Positions 8,697 through 15,611 of a DNA stretch of 50,886 bases are shown one piece after another. Origin of the DNA: Halorubrum vacuolatum (GTDB lineage: Archaea > Halobacteriota > Halobacteria > Halobacteriales > Haloferacaceae); assembly GCF_900188065.1 (NCBI RefSeq), contig NZ_FZNQ01000018.1:1-50886 (forward strand), given 5' to 3'. Every line of letters begins with the position of its first letter. Position 1 is the stretch's first letter. Made by a program: the position numbers and the translations under genes. The notes under the pieces are model-generated. The model did not search any database. It had not been told where the DNA came from and saw only the letters and a list, made by a program, of their open reading frames with translations.

Positions 8697-10304
8697 TTAG
8701 TTGTCGAACCGAGCCTGCACGAACGGCTGGGCGTTCTCGATGTCGCCGAGGCGAGAATCCGAGAGGAGCACGGCCTCCGTCTCCTCCACGGGAACCGAGA
8801 GCCCCATCTCCTTGGTGCGGCCGTATCGTCCCTTCGAGACGACGACCGCGTTCACGATCCCGAGCATGTCGAGTTCGCTGATGAGGTCGGTCACCCGTCG
8901 CTGGGTGAGTACGTCCGCATCGATCTCCTCACAGAGGCGTTTGTAGATGTTGAACACCTCCCCGGTGTTGATGTTGTGTACGCCGTTCTTCTCGAGGAGG
9001 ATGACCGCGAAGAGGACGATCTTGCTCTGTGTCGGAAGGGTTCGGACCACCTCGACGACGCGGTCGAGTTCGATCTTGTCCTGTGCCTGCCGGACGTGTT
9101 CCTCGCTCACCGTCTCCGCCTGTGACCGTTCCGCGAGTTCGCCTGCCGTCCGGAGGAGGTCGAGCGCGCGCCGCGCATCGCCGTGTTCCTGTGCAGCGAA
9201 GGCGGCACAGAGCGGGATCACGTCGTCGGTCAGCGCGTCCGGTTTAAACGAGATGTCAGCGCGATGTTGGAGGATGTCACGGAGCTGGTTCGCGTCATAC
9301 GGCGGGAAGACGATCTCCTCCTCGCCGAGACTGGATTTCACCCGTGGATCGAGAAAGTCGGTGAACTTGAGGTCGTTCGAGATCCCCATGATCGAGATCC
9401 GCGAGTTGGTCAACTCGGAGTTCATCCGTGAGAGGTTATAGAGGGTGTCGTCGCCGCTTTTTTCGACGAGTTTGTCGATCTCATCGAGCATGATCACGAC
9501 GACCCGTTCGTGATAATCCACCGCATCGAAAAAAGTCGAGTACACGCGGTCGGTCGGCCAGCCGGTCATCGGTACCTCCTCCATGTCCTCGGCGTCGGCC
9601 TCGAGTTCGGCGATCCGTGATGCGACCGCCTCGGCGGTGGAGAACTCGGTTCGATCGAGGACGTTGGGATCCTCAAGCGCGTTCGAGTGAAGCTCACGGT
9701 AGGTGTCGAGTCGGTCGGCGATCACCCGCTCGTTCTTCTCGATGAACTTGTTTGCGAGTTGCGCGAGGACCCGGTACTGCGTGTCGGTGACCTCGCAGTT
9801 GATATACTCGACTTCGCACGGAACGTCGTATTTCTGTGAGGTCGATTCGAGCTCCTGTGAGACGAACTTCGCCGAGGCCGTCTTTCCGGTCCCCGTCTTT
9901 CCGTATATCAGGATGTTGGAGGGCGTTTCACCGCGGAGCGCGGAGACCAGGATGGTCGCCATCTGGTTTATTTGATCGGTGCGGTGGGGAAGTTCGTGCG
10001 GGGTATATGAGGGGCGAAGTACCTCCTTGTTTTCGAAGATCGGCTCGCCGGAAAGCAAGTCATCGAAGAGCCCCTGGGTGTCACTTTCCGCCTCCAAAAC
10101 GACGTCTTCGAGATCCACTGCTGGGGAGGATCGATCGCGTGCATTACTGTGTGGATCCGCCGAGTCGTGTGAATCCGCCGAGTCGTGTGAATCCGCCGAG
10201 TCGTGTGGATCCGCAGACGTTTCCGGAGTCCCATGAGGCGGTCGTGTCTTCGATCCCTCTGCCCGTCGTTCGTCGCCCTCGTCTGTAGGTTCCGAATGGT
10301 CCAT
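8697..10304 (-). CDS. orc1: Orc1/Cdc6 replication initiator
   Basis: This 535-residue AAA+ protein recognises ORBs and loads the MCM helicase. Walker A is YGKTGTGKTAS at about 134-144, Walker B is VVIMLDEIDKLV, and sensor 1 is ISIMGISNDLKF. The initiator-specific segment LDPRVKSSLGEEEIVFPPYDANQL follows, with a C-terminal winged helix (residues about 420-535) that contacts DNA. The first 85 residues are acidic and low-complexity, with HDSADS repeats from an 18-bp tandem repeat, then a conserved-looking SGEPIFENKEVLRPSYTP. It faces away from oapABC across the origin. An in-frame ORF ends one codon before its ATG, and the ORB at 10599-10621 suggests self-regulation. Confidence 0.96.
   Translation of the reverse strand: MDHSEPTDEGDERRAEGSKTRPPHGTPETSADPHDSADSHDSADSHDSADPHSNARDRSSPAVDLEDVVLEAESDTQGLFDDLLSGEPIFENKEVLRPSYTPHELPHRTDQINQMATILVSALRGETPSNILIYGKTGTGKTASAKFVSQELESTSQKYDVPCEVEYINCEVTDTQYRVLAQLANKFIEKNERVIADRLDTYRELHSNALEDPNVLDRTEFSTAEAVASRIAELEADAEDMEEVPMTGWPTDRVYSTFFDAVDYHERVVVIMLDEIDKLVEKSGDDTLYNLSRMNSELTNSRISIMGISNDLKFTDFLDPRVKSSLGEEEIVFPPYDANQLRDILQHRADISFKPDALTDDVIPLCAAFAAQEHGDARRALDLLRTAGELAERSQAETVSEEHVRQAQDKIELDRVVEVVRTLPTQSKIVLFAVILLEKNGVHNINTGEVFNIYKRLCEEIDADVLTQRRVTDLISELDMLGIVNAVVVSKGRYGRTKEMGLSVPVEETEAVLLSDSRLGDIENAQPFVQARFDN
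10149..10218. repeat. 18-bp tandem repeat, about 3.5 copies, in orc1
   Basis: Units GTGTGAATCCGCCGAGTC start at 10149, 10167, 10185 and 10203 (the last partial). Each encodes six residues of the (H)DSADS type near the N-terminus of Orc1, so the repeat extends an acidic tail without shifting the frame. Confidence 0.9.
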
Positions 10305-10307
10305 ACT

Positions 10308-10595
10308 TTATGTGTGTGTCTTCGTCGGCCGCGCGACCGGATCCGGATCGATGGTGTCCCGATCGTAATCACCGGATGCCCCACTATTCGGTGGGGTCGA
10401 TGAGATGGAGGACCCCCCTCCTCCAGCAGCGTCCGCACGGGTCTCAGATGGGGTCATGTCGGTAGGGCCAGTTATGTCGGTAGGGCCAGTCATGTCGGTA
10501 GAATCGGATCCGCCGAGTGGATCCTCGCGGGGTGTGTGAGGTTCGTCTCCGTCGGTTTCGGACGTATCGTCCGACGACGTTGTGTGTTCGTCCAT
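10308..10595 (-). CDS. Acidic leader ORF in frame with orc1
   Basis: An open frame of 95 codons that starts MDEHTTSSDDTSETDGD and ends KTHT, then a TAA and one further codon before the orc1 ATG. It is in the same frame as orc1. Its composition (Asp, Ser, Thr, Pro, Gly, with DMTGPT repeats from an 18-bp tandem repeat) is haloarchaeal and resembles the Orc1 N-terminal tail. It could be a separate peptide co-transcribed with orc1, or a former extension of Orc1 cut off by a stop codon. An ORB lies just before its ATG. I recognise no domain. Confidence 0.45.
   Translation of the reverse strand: MDEHTTSSDDTSETDGDEPHTPREDPLGGSDSTDMTGPTDITGPTDMTPSETRADAAGGGGSSISSTPPNSGASGDYDRDTIDPDPVARPTKTHT
10455..10500. 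repeat. 18-bp tandem repeat in the orc1 leader ORF
   Basis: Units CATGTCGGTAGGGCCAGT start at 10455, 10473 and 10491 (the last partial). They encode the DMTGPT/DITGPT repeats of the leader ORF. Confidence 0.85.
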
Positions 10596-10598
10596 TGT

Positions 10599-10621
10599 GA
10601 CCCCTTTGTTTCGAGTGGAAC
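10599..10621 (-). promoter_or_regulatory. Origin recognition box 1 (next to the orc1 leader ORF)
   Basis: On the minus strand it reads TTCCACTCGAAACAAAGGGG, matching the haloarchaeal ORB core shared with the pair at 11.45 and 11.67 kb. It ends three bases before the ATG of the leader ORF, so Orc1 bound here would overlap the transcription start region of its own gene. The long G-string seen at the other two ORBs is missing. Confidence 0.85.
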
Positions 10622-10964
10622 TACATCTAAACCCGCGATCGAGGCCCGTATGAGCCATGAGGCGGCGAGATATCGCCAAGAGAGGGGAAAGATGTGTCCA
10701 ATTGATGCACTCGAAGTAGACGGTGAGGTGGCACAAAAGTGTTCCTCTCTCTAACTGAAACAACGGTGTGCCGACAGCTGGACCAACGATGTATCGAGAG
10801 GGAGAGCACCACGAATCATTCGACGAGTAGTCATCCGGGTGGAGGAACCGTTATCGTAGCTAGTCATCGGTGATCGAGGGAGCCATCTCAACGGAACTGA
10901 AGTCGACCAACGGAACCGAGGCACATCAGCAATAATCGAGGATTATCACGCTGCCGGTCGTGCG

Positions 10965-11000
10965 TGACCTCCTCCTCGCCGTAAACGGCGAGGCTTCCCA
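10965..11000 (-). repeat. Solo IS200/IS605-type end hairpin (site B)
   Basis: A perfect 8-bp stem CCTCGCCG/CGGCGAGG with a four-base loop lies at 10974-10993. On the minus strand it reads GGAAGCCTCGCCGTTTACGG and continues with GAGG and AGGAGGTCAC, the look of haloarchaeal IS1341-type ends. No transposase frame is present. The roughly 230 bases beside it (11000-11230) are rich in short palindromes on the minus strand and may be a decayed guide-RNA scaffold. Confidence 0.55.
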
Positions 11001-11282
11001 CGGCACCGCACCGCTAGGTTGGGATAGTTGCTGGTTTACGACCTGTCGGCATGACGGACCGATGGCGGGGCCACGCCGTTACTCCTATCCCGGCAGGGGA
11101 CTCGGAGGTATCTCGACCGAGACACCACAGCGGTTCGAGAGGGTATCTCGAACGTTCTGGGCCTCGGAGTCCCGATATTGTGCATTTGGCGGGGCGGGCG
11201 ATCGCCTCGGTGTACGTCATGCTACGTTACGATTTCAATTAAATATCCGCATTGTTGTTGAACCATGATTGTGTCGATGGTG

Positions 11283-11325
11283 TCGGATTCACGCCCGCCG
11301 TGAACGGCGGGATCCTCTCCTCGAA
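11283..11325 (-). repeat. Solo IS200/IS605-type end hairpin (site C)
   Basis: A perfect 7-bp stem CCCGCCG/CGGCGGG with loop TGAA lies at 11294-11311. On the minus strand it is followed by GTGAATCCGACA, nearly the same tail as site E at the right end of the window (ATGAATCCGACA), and preceded by GAGGAGAGG. It belongs to the same family as sites D and E. Confidence 0.55.
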
Positions 11326-11450
11326 AAAATAGGAACGCTGCCCGAAGTAGTCGTTGCAGCGACATCTTCTCGATATCCCTCGATAACCTGCTCTTCAACC
11401 TTCTCGATAACCAGCTTTCCTCGATGGCCCGTTTATTTCGGTACCCCCCT

Positions 11451-11471
11451 ACCCCTTTGTTTCGGGTGGAG
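11451..11471 (-). promoter_or_regulatory. Origin recognition box 2 with G-string
   Basis: The minus strand reads TCCACCCGAAACAAAGGGGT followed by AGGGGGGT. It is the inverted partner of the ORB at 11673 and has the same CCCGAAACAAAGGGGT core. Confidence 0.88.
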
Positions 11472-11672
11472 CGGCGCGGAGGAGGGGGTGGGGGGAGGCG
11501 TTTCTAATACCGGTGGTTTTATCATCTCACCAGTTGAACAGCACCCTCGGTCCTCTTGTTCAGTATATTGCATAGAGGTATTGTATGTTTTTAAGCAGGA
11601 AGCTGTTCCGAGCCGGTAATATTCTCCGCCGAGTGATCCGCTCCGAACATCCAACCCCGACAACATAGTTCT

Positions 11673-11695
11673 GGTTCCACCCGAAACAAAGGGGT
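11673..11695 (+). promoter_or_regulatory. Origin recognition box 3 with G-string
   Basis: The plus strand reads TTCCACCCGAAACAAAGGGG followed by TGGGGG. It forms the inverted pair with 11451-11471. Confidence 0.88.
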
Positions 11696-11803
11696 GGGGG
11701 CCACTACCGTGAATCAAAAATCACAGGAGAATAACTAGTAAAATATTGTAATGTTGATGGGTCTGCGACTCAACTCCAGTTTCGACCTGGCCGAATCGCG
11801 ACG

Positions 11804-11854
11804 ATCGTGACAATGAGCGTGATGGAACATCGTGACAATGAGCGTGATGGAACA
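11804..11854. repeat. 25-bp tandem repeat upstream of oapA
   Basis: ATCGTGACAATGAGCGTGAT plus five bases is repeated exactly, starting at 11804 and 11829. It is non-coding and lies between the origin core and the oapA promoter. Confidence 0.85.
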
Positions 11855-11956
11855 CCCGATGGACGTTCTAACGATGGCTCTCTTCGGCGATCTCTCTCGC
11901 TTGAAACCGTGATAACACGTCTGACGCAGTTCTTAAGTGACAGGGGCGTGGAAACG

Positions 11957-12004
11957 TATATAATCCCCCGCGCACACGCGGGGAGAACCAACATATAGTG
12001 GAGG
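11957..12004 (+). promoter_or_regulatory. oapA promoter, leader hairpin and RBS
   Basis: A TATA box (TATATAAT, 11957-11964) is followed at once by a CCCCGCG/CGCGGGG hairpin at 11966-11982. A GGAGG element at 12000-12004 lies five bases before the ATG at 12010. The RBS argues for that ATG rather than the in-frame GTG at 11998. Confidence 0.65.
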
Positions 12005-12009
12005 CCAGG

Positions 12010-12651
12010 ATGGGACTGCTTACAAATCTTAGAGACAGCATTTCACGGGTCACGGACGGACTATTCGCCGCCGATGAGCCCAAACGGATCGGGATCTACG
12101 GGCCGCCGAACGCCGGGAAGACGACCCTCGCGAATCGAATCGCACGCGACTGGACGGGCGACGCCGTCGGGCCGGAGAGTCACATCCCACACGAGACCCG
12201 TCGGGCTCGGCGGAAGGAGAACGTCGCGATCGAGCGAAACGGTCGTAAGGTCAATATCGACATCGTCGACACGCCTGGAGTTACCACCAAGGTCGATTAC
12301 AAGGAGTTCCTCGAACACGACATCGACAAGGAGGATGCGGTCCGCCGATCCCGGGAAGCCACCGAGGGCGTCGCGGAGGCGATGCACTGGCTTCGTGAGG
12401 ACGTCGACGGGGTGATCTACGTCCTCGATTCCACGACCGACCCGTTCACTCAAGTGAACACGATGCTCATCGGGATCATCGAATCACAGAACCTGCCCGT
12501 CCTCATTCTCGCGAACAAGACGGACCTCCCGGAATCGGACGTCAAGCAGATCGCCAACGCGTTCCCACAGCACGAGACGATCCCCCTGTCGGCACTGGAG
12601 GGCGAGAATATGGACGAAGTGTACACGAAAATCGCGGAGTACTTCGGATAA
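12010..12651 (+). CDS. oapA: OapA, Era-like origin-associated GTPase
   Basis: This 213-residue small GTPase has the P-loop YGPPNAGKTTLANRIA at about 30-45, switch/G2 residues around SHIPHETRRARR, G3 in DIVDTPGVTTKVDY near residue 86, and G4 in LANKTDLPESD near residue 170. It is the first gene of the oapABC operon, conserved beside the orc1-linked origin of haloarchaea, hence origin-associated protein. Its exact role is unsettled; a part in origin function or chromosome maintenance is inferred from position. It overlaps oapB by one base (TAATG), implying translational coupling. Confidence 0.9.
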   Translation: MGLLTNLRDSISRVTDGLFAADEPKRIGIYGPPNAGKTTLANRIARDWTGDAVGPESHIPHETRRARRKENVAIERNGRKVNIDIVDTPGVTTKVDYKEFLEHDIDKEDAVRRSREATEGVAEAMHWLREDVDGVIYVLDSTTDPFTQVNTMLIGIIESQNLPVLILANKTDLPESDVKQIANAFPQHETIPLSALEGENMDEVYTKIAEYFG

Positions 12652-13046
12652 TGCCGGGCGCAAAACCAGATGTCGATGGACCGGGTGACGGCGTTCGTAT
12701 CGATATGATAAGCGGGGCTCGAATGGAGGGACTCACCGGGATGGAGAAGATCCGGCTGATCCTCGATGGGGTCCGGGAGGGGAATATCGTTATCTTGGAG
12801 GAAGGGCTCTCACCGGAGGAGGAGTCCAAACTCATCGAGGTGACGATGACCGAGATCAGCCCGGACGATTTCACCGGCATCGAGATCGAGACGTATCCCA
12901 AAGCCGAGGCGACCAGCCAGAGTTTCATCGATAAACTGATCGGTCGCGAGACGACGAAGAAACTCACCGTCATCGGTCCGGCAAACCGGATCGAGACGTT
13001 ACATAAAGACGAGAACCTCATCAGCACGCTCGTCTCACACAAGTAG
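12651..13046 (+). CDS. oapB: OapB, DUF2073 origin-associated protein
   Basis: A 131-residue protein of the DUF2073 type. The central block GMEKIRLILDGVREGNIVILEEGLSPEEESKLIEVTM (about residues 29-65) and the closing KKLTVIGPANRIETLHKDENLISTLV are the conserved parts. It lies between the OapA GTPase and the OapC zinc-ribbon protein with a one-base overlap upstream and an 11-base gap downstream. The biochemical role is unknown. The fixed gene order next to the origin suggests it works with OapA. No membrane segment or catalytic motif is evident. Confidence 0.88.
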   Translation: MPGAKPDVDGPGDGVRIDMISGARMEGLTGMEKIRLILDGVREGNIVILEEGLSPEEESKLIEVTMTEISPDDFTGIEIETYPKAEATSQSFIDKLIGRETTKKLTVIGPANRIETLHKDENLISTLVSHK

Positions 13047-13057
13047 GAGCAACCTCG

Positions 13058-13954
13058 ATGCCACATCAGTGTACCTCCTGTGGGCGGACGTTTCCCGATG
13101 GCTCCAAGGAGATGCTTTCGGGCTGTCCCGACTGTGGAGGAAACAAGTTTCAGTTCAAGCCTCGAGGTCGAACCGAACCCGATGATCCCGCGGGTCGAAC
13201 CGAACCCGATGATCCCGCGGATAGATCGGGCGATCAGGACGATCAAGCGGAATCCGTGTCCACAGGACCTGTATCCCAGGAATCTACGCCCACGAAACCG
13301 AACGCGGGGGGGACTGAGTCAGACATCCCGAAGCGGAAGCAGCCCGATAACCGATCGACGGCACAACAGTCGGCTGAACGCACGGAAGCACGTTCGACCG
13401 CCTCGGGACGTTCCACCCGAAACAAGGGCGTTTCCGAAGATGTCCCTGCCCGCGAACCGGAATCCACCCCGGAAGCAACTTCCGATGCTCAAAGAGAGGA
13501 GCCCACCGCTCAGGGGACAGATCCCACTGTCCGGGAGTCCGATTCCACTGCCCGGGAGTCCGATTCCACTGCCCGGGAGTCCGATCCTTCCACCCACCGC
13601 TCAACCGACTCAGCTACCGATACGGAGCAGGTGGGGGGGAGGGAACATGAGGACACAGCTCAGGCAAGCGCCCGAACCGACGTGGTCACACCGGATGAAC
13701 TCGATCGTGCCAGCCAACCGGTTGCGACCCAGGATACCGACGATCCCGACGCCGATTCAGGGGAGCGTCCGGACATCGAGGAGTTGCGTGATGAACTGAA
13801 CGAGCAGTTCGAGAGCATCCGAATCGTGAGTCCCGGTAAGTACGAACTCAACCTGATGGAGCTGTACGATCGTCAGGAGTATATCATTTCACTGCAGGAG
13901 GACGGCAGGTACGTCATCGAAATGCCGGATGCTTGGGGTATCGACGGGGAGTAA
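13058..13954 (+). CDS. oapC: OapC, zinc-ribbon origin-associated protein
   Basis: This 298-residue protein opens with a four-cysteine zinc ribbon (CTSCGRTF then CPDCGGNKF, residues 4-31). It ends with a conserved domain of about 65 residues, PDIEELRDELNEQFESIRIV then SPGKYELNLMELYDRQEYII. Between them lie about 200 residues of acidic, repeat-built linker: two GRTEPDDPA units from a 27-bp repeat and three ESDSTAR units from a 21-bp repeat. An ORB-like sequence is embedded in the linker and encodes STRNKGV. The last codons are duplicated after the stop. It probably acts with OapA and OapB at the origin, possibly by binding DNA through the ribbon. Confidence 0.87.
   Translation: MPHQCTSCGRTFPDGSKEMLSGCPDCGGNKFQFKPRGRTEPDDPAGRTEPDDPADRSGDQDDQAESVSTGPVSQESTPTKPNAGGTESDIPKRKQPDNRSTAQQSAERTEARSTASGRSTRNKGVSEDVPAREPESTPEATSDAQREEPTAQGTDPTVRESDSTARESDSTARESDPSTHRSTDSATDTEQVGGREHEDTAQASARTDVVTPDELDRASQPVATQDTDDPDADSGERPDIEELRDELNEQFESIRIVSPGKYELNLMELYDRQEYIISLQEDGRYVIEMPDAWGIDGE
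13167..13220. repeat. 27-bp tandem repeat, two copies, in oapC
   Basis: GTCGAACCGAACCCGATGAT plus CCCGCGG is repeated exactly from 13167 and 13194. It encodes GRTEPDDPA twice. Confidence 0.9.
13410..13431 (+). promoter_or_regulatory. ORB-like sequence inside oapC
   Basis: GTTCCACCCGAAACAAGGGC followed by GT differs from ORB 3 at two of 22 positions. It lies in the linker-coding part of oapC, about 1.7 kb from the origin core, in the same orientation as ORB 3. It encodes S-T-R-N-K-G-V. The full ORB 1, translated in the frame of the orc1 leader, gives the same peptide. Confidence 0.55.
13510..13590. repeat. 21-bp tandem repeat, three to four copies, in oapC
   Basis: Units CCGGGAGTCCGATTCCACTG plus C start at 13531, 13552 and 13573, with a degenerate unit before them. 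They encode RESDSTA repeats in the linker. Confidence 0.88.
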
Positions 13955-13972
13955 GAGGGTATCGACGGGGTG
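13936..13972. repeat. 21-bp duplication spanning the oapC stop codon
   Basis: GGTATCGACGGGG occurs at 13937 and again at 13958. The TAA stop lies between the copies, so G-I-D-G is repeated in frame beyond the stop. Confidence 0.8.
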
Positions 13973-14194
13973 AGATCCTACAAAGATCACCCATCTCTAC
14001 GCATACAAATTCGTTTCCGCGTATAAACAAATCAGATATATTGCTGTTTTCGAAGAGGACACAGTTATGCGGCTCCCTGTGTTACGGGGGCGCATGTCTA
14101 CTGACCTTGGCGACGGCGCTGCCTTCGATGGTAGCGTTACCGTCCTTTGTTTCGAATCGAATTTAGGGCTTCATCCGAACTCCGGAGGATTCCG
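13955..14194. other. oapC-lysC intergenic region with weak ORB-like site
   Basis: AT-rich DNA at 14000-14060 includes a possible TATA (AGATATATTG, 14033-14042). A degenerate minus-strand ORB at 14141-14162 keeps the core CCTTTGTTTCG but matches only about 15 of 22 positions. A GGAGG at 14184-14188 is the RBS of the aspartate kinase. Confidence 0.4.
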
Positions 14195-15376
14195 ATGCGC
14201 GTAGTCGCGAAGTTCGGCGGAACCAGCCTCGGAAGCGGGGATCGGATCAACCGCGCGGCCGACTCGGTCGCGAACGCAGTCGCGGCGGGACACGAGATCG
14301 CGGTCGTCGCCAGCGCGATGGGGTCGACGACCGACGAGCTCCTTGACGACATTACTTTCGAGACGAATGAGGTGGATCGGGCCGAGATCGTCTCGATGGG
14401 TGAGCGGACGAGCGTCCGGATGCTCAAAGCGGCGCTCTCGGCTCGCGGGGTCGACGCGATATTTCTCGAACCCGGTCATCCCGATTGGCCGGTCATTACG
14501 AACGAACTCGGGGAGGTAGATATCGAGGAGACCCGACGGCGTGCCGAGGCGATCGCCGCACGGCTCGATGGAACCGTTCCGATCATCACCGGCTTCCTCG
14601 CGGAGGATTACGAGGGAACCGTCACCACGCTCGGTCGCGGGGGATCGGACACGACGGCGGTCATGCTCGGCAACTACATGGCCGCTGACGAGGTCGTGAT
14701 CGTGACTGATGTCGAAGGTGTGATGACCGGCGATCCGCGGGTCGTCGAGGGGGCACGTAACGTCGGCCGGATCACGGTTGATGAGCTCCGAAACCTCTCG
14801 TTCCGCGGAGCGGAGGTCGTCGCCCCATCGGCACTCTCATACAAGAGCAAGGATCTCGGGGTCCGTGTCGTCCACTACCAACATGGAGATCTGCTGACAG
14901 GGGGTACCCGGATCGAGGGCCAGTTCGAGAACCTGATCGACATGCGTGAGGAGCCGCTGGCGTGTCTCACCGTCGCCGGCCGGGCGATCCGCAACCGGCC
15001 TGGGATCCTCTCGGAGCTCGCAAACGCCCTCCGAAGGGAGGAAATAAACGTCGACGCCGTCGCTTCCGGGATGGATTCGGTGACGTTCTACGTCGACGTC
15101 AGCGTGGCTGAGACGGCTGAAGCCATGCTTCACGAGGCAGTCGTCGCCGACGAGACGCTCTCGTCGGTTACCGTCGACGACCCCATCGCCGTGATCCGCG
15201 TGACTGGCGGCGAGCTGCCGAACCAGCCGGGCGTCATTCAGGAAGTGATCGCTCCGCTCGCGAAAGCCGGCATCAACATCATCGATCTGATCACGTCCGC
15301 GACGTCCGTCGCGGTCTTCATCGACTGGGAGGACCGCGAGAGCGCACTCGAGATCGTTCAGGACCAGTTCGATTGA
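14195..15376 (+). CDS. lysC: Aspartate kinase
   Basis: This 393-residue enzyme phosphorylates aspartate, the first step toward lysine, threonine and methionine. The amino-acid-kinase domain begins with the family motif RVVAKFGGTSLGSGDRI and includes ITGFLAEDYEGTVTTLGRGGSDTTAVML near residues 130-157. Two ACT domains make up the C-terminal 120 residues (CLTVAGRAIRNRPGILSELA then IAVIRVTGGELPNQPGVIQE), so feedback inhibition is likely. The ATG at 14195 follows a GGAGG element by six bases and matches the family start; the upstream ATG in frame was rejected. It stands alone between the oap operon and a convergent acetyltransferase-like gene. Confidence 0.95.
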   Translation: MRVVAKFGGTSLGSGDRINRAADSVANAVAAGHEIAVVASAMGSTTDELLDDITFETNEVDRAEIVSMGERTSVRMLKAALSARGVDAIFLEPGHPDWPVITNELGEVDIEETRRRAEAIAARLDGTVPIITGFLAEDYEGTVTTLGRGGSDTTAVMLGNYMAADEVVIVTDVEGVMTGDPRVVEGARNVGRITVDELRNLSFRGAEVVAPSALSYKSKDLGVRVVHYQHGDLLTGGTRIEGQFENLIDMREEPLACLTVAGRAIRNRPGILSELANALRREEINVDAVASGMDSVTFYVDVSVAETAEAMLHEAVVADETLSSVTVDDPIAVIRVTGGELPNQPGVIQEVIAPLAKAGINIIDLITSATSVAVFIDWEDRESALEIVQDQFD

Positions 15377-15562
15377 CCGAGGCGGATATCGGGATCGCAG
15401 TGAGGAAGGGCCCTATTGCATCCCAACACGATGCCCGGTATAGACCTCAAGCAGCTCAAAGCAGTACCGATGTAGATCCCAACACGGTATCGGTATCGAG
15501 TTTCATATTCGGCGTCGTCAGTAATACTGTGTAAGCCCTAGCCACGACAGTGAGTGTCACAC

Positions 15563-15611
15563 GGGGTCAAGGAGAAAGCCCACGATCTCAGTCGTGGGAT
15601 GAATTTGACCC
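15563..15611 (+). repeat. Solo IS200/IS605-type end hairpin (site D)
   Basis: GTCAAGGAGAAAGCC is followed by a perfect CCCACGA/TCGTGGG stem (15579-15598) and ATGAATTTGACC. The flanking GGGTCAA and TTGACCC are also inverted repeats. The first 15 bases are identical to site E at 50801. It overlaps the last codons of the acetyltransferase-like gene and may also terminate both convergent genes. Confidence 0.55.

Larger units (their letters stand above)
10622..11450. other. Gene-poor stretch between orc1 leader and origin core
   Basis: No credible gene lies here. It holds two solo IS200/IS605-type hairpins (10974-10993 and 11294-11311), a short inverted element around 11100-11190 (CTCGGAGGTATCTCGACCGA and nearby matching arms) and AT-rich sequence at 11225-11280. 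I suspect a decayed transposon inserted between the orc1-proximal ORB and the inverted ORB pair. Confidence 0.4.
11451..11697. other. Chromosomal replication origin core
   Basis: An inverted pair of ORBs (11451-11471 and 11673-11695) brackets about 200 bases. The left part is G-rich (11474-11498). The segment 11540-11600 is AT-rich, with runs such as CAGTATATTGCATAGAGGTA and a T5 tract, and is the likely unwinding element. The ORBs face each other so that their G-strings point outward. orc1 lies on one side and oapABC on the other, the standard arrangement of a haloarchaeal orc1-associated origin. AT-rich DNA continues to 11755 outside the right ORB. Confidence 0.85.

Noticed and set aside
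10140-10220. CRISPR-like array in orc1 and similar repeat clusters
   Set aside because: Units are 18-30 bp, directly adjacent without unique spacers, and in genes keep the frame. They are tandem repeats, not CRISPR.
11014-11220. 68-codon minus-strand frame next to site B as a tnpB remnant
   Set aside because: None of the TnpB zinc-finger or catalytic motifs can be read in any of the three frames. It is treated as a possible non-coding scaffold instead.
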